From Anaerolineales bacterium (GTDB taxonomy: Bacteria; Chloroflexota; Anaerolineae; Anaerolineales; UBA6668), in contig JAHDIM010000004.1 of assembly GCA_020630805.1 (NCBI GenBank), forward strand, positions 1-48,618: a stretch of 48,618 nt of DNA. The letters are read 5' to 3'. This document shows positions 43,348 through 48,618 of the stretch, in pieces (position 1 is the stretch's first letter; every line of letters begins with the position of its first letter). The notes beneath the pieces were generated by a model. It ran no database searches. It was given only the letters and a program-made list of their open reading frames with translations, and was not told the DNA's origin. A program made the translations under genes and the position numbers.

Positions 43348-44489
43348 ACGTTTTTGACCACCACAAAAGATTCATCTTGAAACCAAAGGCCACCGTGTCG
43401 TTGCAGAACTTTCTGCGTGACATCAATATATTTCCCATTACGCAGCATCGCATTGATGCGATCATCTTCTATTTGCGCCACGTACACTGCCGCATTCCAA
43501 GCTGCTAACAAAGTAGAGGTACCAATGTTACTGCCAATTTCGTCAGGCAAGGCATGCATATGATATGTGAACAAGGCTCGACTGTCGTGATGCGCATCAA
43601 AGGTAAAGCGTTCGCCCTCAGCATTCAAATAGTCCCGCAAGGTGCGGATGAGTAAATGACGTGGCGTCGCAAATGGCTCTTCGTCTGGCCACACTTTGCG
43701 TACAATCTCCATGCCGGGATCATGCCCAGTAGACTGGATCACGACCATGCGTCCATTTGGCGCGAGCGCATTGGCAAGCGGCCCAAGTACTTTACTCACT
43801 TTGAACTCTGCTGTTTGTCGGCTACGGTAAGGTTGTGCCGCCATCACAAGATCATAATTCGCAACGTGCTGACCGCGTTTGGGGATCAATCCATCCAGCG
43901 CAAACGCCTGATCTTTTCGGTACAACACCAACACAGACGGTGTCACATACAAAGGATTCCCCGTCTTTGGGCTGGATTTCGTTTGCCAACCACGCGCCAA
44001 AATCTCATCGAGTTGGCCAATGCCTTGACTGAAATCGTGGGCGCTTTCGCCCTCAAGCGGAACATCCCACCACTGCAGCTTTTCTTTTGCCGATGTACGC
44101 CTTGGCTCCAGATACGGCGCTTCGGCATAATACAAATTCGTCAGCACAACAACCGTCTGCGGATGTTCCGCAAACCGATCTGCGAGTTTAGACAGCGTCA
44201 GCCGCGTGTCTTCCATGCTGATCTCTTTACCCACCACAACTTGCGGCACATTCTTGAAGCGGCAATGCATTTCACGCATCACGCGGCTAAGCACAGTGCC
44301 ATCGCCAACACCAGCATCAAAGACATTCAGTGACGGTGGCGTCGGGGTGATCTTGTCGAGTTCTTCACCAATGCGCTTTGAAATCTCAGTCTTTTCAGTT
44401 GTCGTGGTGACAAACATCAAATACTTTTCGCGATTATCAAAAAAGCGAATAGCGTTGTCGTCGGCTTTGGGTGTTTTTTCTTCAGTCAT
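43344..44489 (-). CDS. SAM-binding protein, methyltransferase-like
   Basis: The 381-residue protein has a class I SAM-binding motif, VFDAGVGDGTV (56-66), and a later acidic/hydrophobic pattern consistent with a Rossmann-like methyltransferase fold (LAPNGRMVVIQSTG). I cannot assign a substrate. It is translationally coupled to the aminotransferase that follows. The upstream gap to the second aminotransferase gene (53 nt) contains a single ACACAGAT-type half repeat. It could be a true methyltransferase acting on an amino acid or a non-catalytic relative. Confidence 0.6.
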   Translation of the reverse strand: MTEEKTPKADDNAIRFFDNREKYLMFVTTTTEKTEISKRIGEELDKITPTPPSLNVFDAGVGDGTVLSRVMREMHCRFKNVPQVVVGKEISMEDTRLTLSKLADRFAEHPQTVVVLTNLYYAEAPYLEPRRTSAKEKLQWWDVPLEGESAHDFSQGIGQLDEILARGWQTKSSPKTGNPLYVTPSVLVLYRKDQAFALDGLIPKRGQHVANYDLVMAAQPYRSRQTAEFKVSKVLGPLANALAPNGRMVVIQSTGHDPGMEIVRKVWPDEEPFATPRHLLIRTLRDYLNAEGERFTFDAHHDSRALFTYHMHALPDEIGSNIGTSTLLAAWNAAVYVAQIEDDRINAMLRNGKYIDVTQKVLQRHGGLWFQDESFVVVKNV

Positions 44490-44542
44490 TGAAAAATATT
44501 TTATTTAGCACTACACAGGAAATTCTTAACACAGATAGGTAA

Positions 44543-45715
44543 TTACGCTGACCAATCGCGTAATCGTTGGGTTGCTGCTCTAACCTTTTTTGTTGGGGTG
44601 CCAAGTGAAAAGCGAAGGTAGTCCGGCGATGTGGTGCCAAATGCCGCACCAGGCGTCAAACTCACCCCAGTCTCTCGTAGTAATTGTTGCACAAAGGTAG
44701 CTGTGTTTTCAACGCCTGGCACGCGTGCCCAGACGTACATGCCACCTTCTGGTACATTGGCTTCCCAGCCAATTGCCGCAATCGTTTCCATGATCATGTC
44801 ACGCCGCAGTTGATATTCGTCGTTACGCGCCATAAGCCACTCTTGTGAACCGGTAAGCGCTGTTGCTGCACCCGTCATCAAGGGTCGGAAAGAGCCTGTA
44901 TCTACATTAGATTTCCAACGCCCTAGATTGCGCAACACCTCAGCATTTCCAACCGCCGCCGCAGTCCGCCAACCTGCCATGTTATACGTCTTAGACATCG
45001 AGTTGAATTCAACTGCGACCTCTTTCGCGCCATCGATTTCTAAAACACTCGGTGCCCGATAGTCTCCAAACGTGATATCTGCATATGGGGCATCATGCGC
45101 CAAGATGAAATTGTGCTGATGCGCTAACTCCACGGCGCGTTTGAAAAAATCCAGTCCTGCCGTCGCCCCAGTCGGATTATTTGGATAATTGAGCCACATA
45201 ATTTTTGCACGCGCATAATCATCCGCAGAAATTGCATCAAAGTCGGGCAAGAACTTATTCTCAGCTAACAACGGCATGCGCACAACCACCCCACCCGCCA
45301 TCAGCGTTCCTGACGTGTACGTGATGTATCCCGGATCTGGCACCAGCACCACATCGCCAGCACCCACATACACTTGCGCCAAATTGAAGATACCTTCTTT
45401 ACTGCCCAGCAAGCTAAACACTTCAGTCGCAGGATCCAATGTGACCCCAAACCGATTTTGATAATACGTCGCCCATGCCTGACGATATTCAGGTGCCCCG
45501 TTGATCGGGCTGTAGCTATGCACAGTTGCATCATCAGCTGCACCACTCATGCTTTCGATAATAAAATTAGCAGGCGGCATATCTGGCGCACCGATATCGA
45601 GGCGTAAGATTTCGACGCCGCTAGCGGCAACTTCAGCTAATAGCTGGCGAAGTTCAAAAAAATAGTTAGGCGGTAAGCTCTCCATACGGGGAGCGAGTTG
45701 GAATTGAGTTGTCAT
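44543..45715 (-). CDS. PLP-dependent aminotransferase, aspartate-aminotransferase fold
   Basis: From the ATG at 45713-45715 the protein has 390 residues, with NYPNNPTG (176-183), HDAPYADITFG and the PLP-binding Lys242 in SMSKTYNMAGWR. It is like the alanine/LL-diaminopimelate aminotransferase-type sequences with long N-terminal helices. It belongs to the minus-strand group with the methyltransferase-like gene and second aminotransferase. No Shine-Dalgarno is clear. A longer frame to 45736 begins with TTG and is less likely. Confidence 0.88.
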   Translation of the reverse strand: MTTQFQLAPRMESLPPNYFFELRQLLAEVAASGVEILRLDIGAPDMPPANFIIESMSGAADDATVHSYSPINGAPEYRQAWATYYQNRFGVTLDPATEVFSLLGSKEGIFNLAQVYVGAGDVVLVPDPGYITYTSGTLMAGGVVVRMPLLAENKFLPDFDAISADDYARAKIMWLNYPNNPTGATAGLDFFKRAVELAHQHNFILAHDAPYADITFGDYRAPSVLEIDGAKEVAVEFNSMSKTYNMAGWRTAAAVGNAEVLRNLGRWKSNVDTGSFRPLMTGAATALTGSQEWLMARNDEYQLRRDMIMETIAAIGWEANVPEGGMYVWARVPGVENTATFVQQLLRETGVSLTPGAAFGTTSPDYLRFSLGTPTKKVRAATQRLRDWSA

Positions 45716-45873
45716 ATTCGAATATTTATGTAACAAACCAGAAAATTCTCAAAAATAGAATTGACGTTAGATCTGTTTTTTTACTGAAGGTTTCGCATGC
45801 ATTTGTCGCATTTATTTCTGAATTCTTGTTGCGAAACACTTAGCATGGAGTGAAATCCATTGCTAACAAACAA

Positions 45874-45920
45874 AACACGCTAAAGCGCGTTAAGTTGGTT
45901 TCAACATGCTTTGGCATGTT
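45874..45920. terminator. Two adjacent short hairpins
   Basis: AACACGC/GCGCGTT (45874-45880 and 45885-45891) and AACATGC/GCATGTT (45903-45909 and 45914-45920) form two stems with 4-nt loops. On the minus strand the first is followed by a T-rich stretch and could end the DadA gene, whose stop is 20 nt away. On the plus strand the second is followed by TTCTTCT. Confidence 0.6.
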
Positions 45921-45940
45921 TTCTTCTCTAGCAACCGAAT

Positions 45941-47149
45941 TCATTCGGCTTGCGATGTCAATATCCCTGTCACCTGCACCCCAGTCACCGGCCCCAGCGA
46001 CAGACCCAGCATGCCATGCCCGGTGGCATAAATCACATTTGGCACACGTTCACTACGTTCAACAATCGGTAACCCATCCGCAGACAGTGGGCGATAGCCG
46101 CTCCACGTTTCTTTGACTTCGACTTGCTCCATATCACGCAATGTACGCCGCAAGCCTTGCCAATTCTTCTCAATCCGATGCGGGTTGATGCTTGGGTCAA
46201 AGCCTGCCAATTCAAGCGTACTGCTAAATCGGAAGTCAGTGCCCAGCGGAGTAATCGCAAGCTTGTAGTCATCCACGGCAATTGCGCGATTGGGACCAGC
46301 AGTTGGTGCGGGTCGCTTCGCAGTAATGCTATAACCTTTTGCTGGTTGCATCGGAAGCCAGTCGCCAAGTTGCTTTGCAACTAAGCTTGTCCAAGCCCCC
46401 GCAGCCATCACAAATTGAGCACCCGAGACCATTCCGTTAGTCGTTTCAATTGCATTAATGCGACCTTTCTCAGTCTTGAAATCTTTGACTTCCGTGTCTT
46501 CAAGAATAGTCACGCCTTGCAACCCACACTGTTCTGCCAAAGCGGCAGTCAACTTGTCTGGATTGACTTGGGCTGGCTCAGGCCGAAATAGCCCGTGTTC
46601 AACTTCTGGCTGCAAATTTGGAATGAGTTCACGCAAATCATCGCGATCTAGCAAGTGACAGTCGACGCCAAAGTCATCCATCATTTGCTTTTCACGTTTC
46701 GCTGCAGCCACATATTTCTCCGCAAATTGGATCTGGACTAGCCCTTGTTGTGCAAAATCAAACTCTAAACCTTGCGCGTCCAATTCTTTATAGAGCGCCA
46801 AACTTTCTTGTAACTGAGACTTGAGAATGGGAGCGCCCTGCTGCACATTGTCATCCGTAGCCGCAGCGCGAAACTTCAGTAGCCAACGCATCAAATCAAC
46901 GTCCGCACGCGGCTTGATATAAAACGGACTGCTACGATCCAGCATCCATTTCAGTCCTTGGCCCAACACACCGGGCGCACTCGTCGGAATCACATGCGAT
47001 GTCGCAATCCAACAGGCATTCCCATGCGTCGCCGCTTGACCCAATCGATCGCGTTCAACAAGCGTGACACCGATGCCAGCTTTGGAGAGATAGTATGCGC
47101 AGCTTAGGCCAATGATGCCGCCGCCGATGATGACAACTTCGTTGTTCAT
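45941..47149 (-). CDS. FAD-dependent amino-acid oxidoreductase (DadA-like)
   Basis: A 402-residue protein with the FAD Rossmann motif GGGIIG at 9-14 and the DadA-type features ERDRLGQAATHGNACWI and a C-terminal GHGMLGLSLGPVTG. D-amino-acid dehydrogenases and cis-4-hydroxy-D-proline dehydrogenases belong here. It probably oxidises a D-amino acid or N-methyl or hydroxyproline-like compound. Its start at 47147-47149 follows a palindromic spacer in which the upstream gene stops. It fits the amino-acid degradation theme of this end of the window. Confidence 0.85.
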   Translation of the reverse strand: MNNEVVIIGGGIIGLSCAYYLSKAGIGVTLVERDRLGQAATHGNACWIATSHVIPTSAPGVLGQGLKWMLDRSSPFYIKPRADVDLMRWLLKFRAAATDDNVQQGAPILKSQLQESLALYKELDAQGLEFDFAQQGLVQIQFAEKYVAAAKREKQMMDDFGVDCHLLDRDDLRELIPNLQPEVEHGLFRPEPAQVNPDKLTAALAEQCGLQGVTILEDTEVKDFKTEKGRINAIETTNGMVSGAQFVMAAGAWTSLVAKQLGDWLPMQPAKGYSITAKRPAPTAGPNRAIAVDDYKLAITPLGTDFRFSSTLELAGFDPSINPHRIEKNWQGLRRTLRDMEQVEVKETWSGYRPLSADGLPIVERSERVPNVIYATGHGMLGLSLGPVTGVQVTGILTSQAE

Positions 47150-47158
47150 GAGGGTTTA

Positions 47159-47245
47159 CTGATGAGTGACGAGTGATAAGTGAAATTGACCAACGGTTTA
47201 GCCAAACACTTAGGTTTACATCACTCGTTACTCATCACTCGTCAG
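47159..47245. repeat. Palindromic spacer, GAGTGAT family
   Basis: The left arm 47159-47183 (CTGATGAGTGACGAGTGATA onward) and right arm 47221-47245 (TCACTCGTTACTCATCACTC onward) are imperfect reverse complements built from GAGTGAT-like units. The right arm encodes the last codons and stop of the LDH2-type gene. Confidence 0.85.
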
Positions 47246-48241
47246 ACTCCGAATCTTCTCAACAAGCTCCGTCTTGATCAGCCTCGGCTCAGTTGACAAG
47301 CGGTTCTTGTGCCGTCGTTGGCCCGGTAGACGTACACCATCCATGTTTTCCAACTTAGATAAGAAGTCTTCGCTATGCGCTTCCCAATTGTCACCAGCGA
47401 TGATCTTCGGTGACATCGCGATGATGAGCTGACCGCCCTGCGCTGGGCCGCCATCTTTGTTGTCCGCTTCGCCAGCTTCGTAGCTGAAATAGTCGCCAAC
47501 AAGCCCTGCCGACAACAGCTCTATCATCGTCGCAATGGCAGAACCTTTGTACGTTCCAAACGGCAAAATCACGCCACCTTGATGGACAGCTTTTGCGTCA
47601 GTCGTTGGGTTACCATCACTGTCTAGTCCAACACCTTCAGGCAACGCATGCCCATCACGCGCCGCAAGACCGACTTCACCGCGGGCCATTGCCGCTGTTG
47701 CCATATCAAACACGTACGGCGGTTTGTTTGGACGTGGCCAAGCAAACGAAATCGGATTGGTGCTGAAAAACGCCTTCTTCGCCCCATATGGCGCAACCAT
47801 CGGGGTATGTGCGGTACACGCCAGCCCCACTAATCCACGTTCTGCAATGGCTTCAGTTTCCGGCCAAAGCGCCGCGAAGTGATGGCTTTTGCGAATGGCA
47901 AGCACCGCAATCCCAAGGGTTTCAGCAGCATCTGCCAGCACGGGAATACCGCGCTCTAACGCCAGCGGTGCAAACCCATTATGCCCATCGAGCCTAATCG
48001 CAGCAGGTGTGACCGCTTCAATCTCAGGCTCCGCCTTGCCATTGACCTTGCCGCTCCGCAGCGAGGCCACATGCCCCGGAATACGAAAAAGACCGTGAGA
48101 CTCCGAGCCATCACGCTCGGCAGTACTCACGGTCTTTGCAACCGCAGCCGCGTTCGCAGAATCGCAGCCATTTGCCAGCATGCAGGTTTCTGCGAGGGTG
48201 TAGATTTGTTGGATAGTGAGAGGAGTTCTTTCAGACATCAT
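47228..48241 (-). CDS. LDH2/MDH2-family NAD(P)H-dependent oxidoreductase
   Basis: Two adjacent ATGs (48239-48241 and 48236-48238) give a protein of about 337 residues; the upstream frame to 48277 is repeat-derived. It has the family landmarks ERDGSESHGLFRIPGHV, IAVLAIRKSHHFAALW with the catalytic His, GLACTAHTPMVAPYGAKKAFFSTNPISFAWP and LPFGTYKGSAIATMIELL. Members reduce 2-keto acids or delta1-pyrroline-2-carboxylate. With the DadA-like gene 78 nt downstream and the enolase-family pair, a role in hydroxyproline- or proline-type degradation is plausible, but an ureidoglycolate or malate dehydrogenase role is possible. Its last codons come from the palindromic spacer. Confidence 0.85.
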   Translation of the reverse strand: MMSERTPLTIQQIYTLAETCMLANGCDSANAAAVAKTVSTAERDGSESHGLFRIPGHVASLRSGKVNGKAEPEIEAVTPAAIRLDGHNGFAPLALERGIPVLADAAETLGIAVLAIRKSHHFAALWPETEAIAERGLVGLACTAHTPMVAPYGAKKAFFSTNPISFAWPRPNKPPYVFDMATAAMARGEVGLAARDGHALPEGVGLDSDGNPTTDAKAVHQGGVILPFGTYKGSAIATMIELLSAGLVGDYFSYEAGEADNKDGGPAQGGQLIIAMSPKIIAGDNWEAHSEDFLSKLENMDGVRLPGQRRHKNRLSTEPRLIKTELVEKIRSLTSDE

Positions 48242-48357
48242 AATGCGTAAGGTGTAATTCGTAACTGTGCTAAACACGACGGTTACGTAAAAGATTGCAG
48301 CTCATTATAGAGGGTGTCTCGAACAATCTTACGCATTACACGTTACGAATTACACCC
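48242..48357. repeat. Palindromic spacer, TTACGAA family, with permuted arm modules
   Basis: GGTGTAATTCGTAAC (48251-48265) is inverted exactly as GTTACGAATTACACC (48342-48356). AATGCGTAAG (48242-48251) is inverted as CTTACGCATT (48329-48338). The two modules are in the same order in both arms, so they cannot pair at the same time in one simple hairpin. The right arm contains the stop codon of the SDR gene. Confidence 0.85.
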
Positions 48358-48618
48358 CTTTCGTAATCCCACCATCCACTCTCAAATTCTGCCCCGTAAT
48401 ATACGCCGCCCCATCTGACACCAAGAACAGCGCCGTTTCGGCAATTTCATTGACGGTACCATAGCGTTCCATAGGAATTTGCTTTAAGAAGTATTCGCTT
48501 TCTGGCAAGCTGTCGATAAATCCTGGCAGAATGTTATTCATGCGAATATTCTTGCTGGCAAATTCATTGGCGTACAGTTTCGCATACGCGGCCAATCCTG
48601 CACGAAAAACGCCTGAGG
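48350..48618 (-). CDS. Short-chain dehydrogenase/reductase, C-terminal part, cut by the window edge
   Basis: Only the C-terminal 88 residues are visible; the frame is open to the right edge. It reads SGVFRAGLAAYAKLYANEFA, then NILPGFIDSLP, QIPMERYGTVNEIAETALFLVSD and ITGQNLRVDGGITKGV, typical of the C-terminal half of classical SDRs. The usual YxxxK is represented by YAK in AAYAKLYA only if aligned loosely, so the catalytic residues lie beyond the edge. The final GVKTI-type end and stop codon lie in the palindromic spacer. Confidence 0.85.
   Translation of the reverse strand, partial: SGVFRAGLAAYAKLYANEFASKNIRMNNILPGFIDSLPESEYFLKQIPMERYGTVNEIAETALFLVSDGAAYITGQNLRVDGGITKGV

Noticed and set aside
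43656-44333. 225-codon plus-strand frame
   Set aside because: Antisense to the SAM-binding protein gene, with a Cys/His/Arg-rich translation typical of a shadow frame.

Overview
The window looks like a chromosomal segment of a free-living heterotrophic bacterium, most likely a member of the Chloroflexota. This is inferred from gene style: Pro/Thr-rich lipoprotein linkers, a secreted LysM plus sugar-dehydrogenase fusion, a helix-hairpin-helix tail of a type common in that phylum, and periodic intergenic palindromes. There is no rRNA, tRNA, CRISPR array, transposase or phage gene. Base and codon use look even, so most of the window reads as ordinary core and catabolic genome.

Left third (1-10338, minus strand): a myo-inositol catabolic operon. 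Read in the direction of transcription it holds two sugar-type ABC permeases, one ABC ATPase, iolG, iolD, a phytanoyl-CoA-dioxygenase-like protein, iolA, a small four-helix-bundle protein, and iolE running off the left edge. A divergent IclR-family regulator (10961-11722) probably controls it. No substrate-binding protein for the transporter is visible, and iolB and iolC are not in the window.

Middle (12114-32574, mostly plus strand): a MoxR ATPase and a CoxE-like VWA protein precede a coxS-coxL-coxM molybdenum hydroxylase of the form II (AYRGAGR) type. The FAD subunit carries an unusual helix-hairpin-helix tail. After a strong terminator comes a BcsB-like / BcsA-like / polytopic membrane trio that probably makes or exports a polysaccharide. 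A lipoprotein intradiol dioxygenase, a convergent ZIP metal transporter, acetyl-CoA synthetase and a three-gene ferric-iron ABC transporter follow.

Right third (32671-48618, minus strand): a secreted LysM/sugar dehydrogenase, a ClC channel with a regulatory tail, a DinB-like protein, an SDR, two paralogous enolase-superfamily enzymes, ATP-dependent PEP carboxykinase, two aminotransferases with a SAM-binding protein, a DadA-like FAD oxidoreductase, an LDH2/MDH2-type reductase and a second SDR cut by the right edge. The mix suggests breakdown of unusual amino acids (hydroxyproline- or betaine-like compounds) feeding central metabolism.

The most unusual aspect is between the genes. At least a dozen spacers are long imperfect palindromes whose arms are built from short, degenerate, roughly 6-8 bp periodic units (GATAGAG-like, GGTTAGT-like, ACACGGAT-like, GAGTGAT-like, TTACGAA-like). 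Several are recognisable as copies of one another, some share an internal module, and several supply the stop codon of the neighbouring gene. One pair of arms encloses the four-helix-bundle gene of the 23S rRNA intervening-sequence protein family. That suggests the gene-less palindromes may be relatives of an element of that kind.
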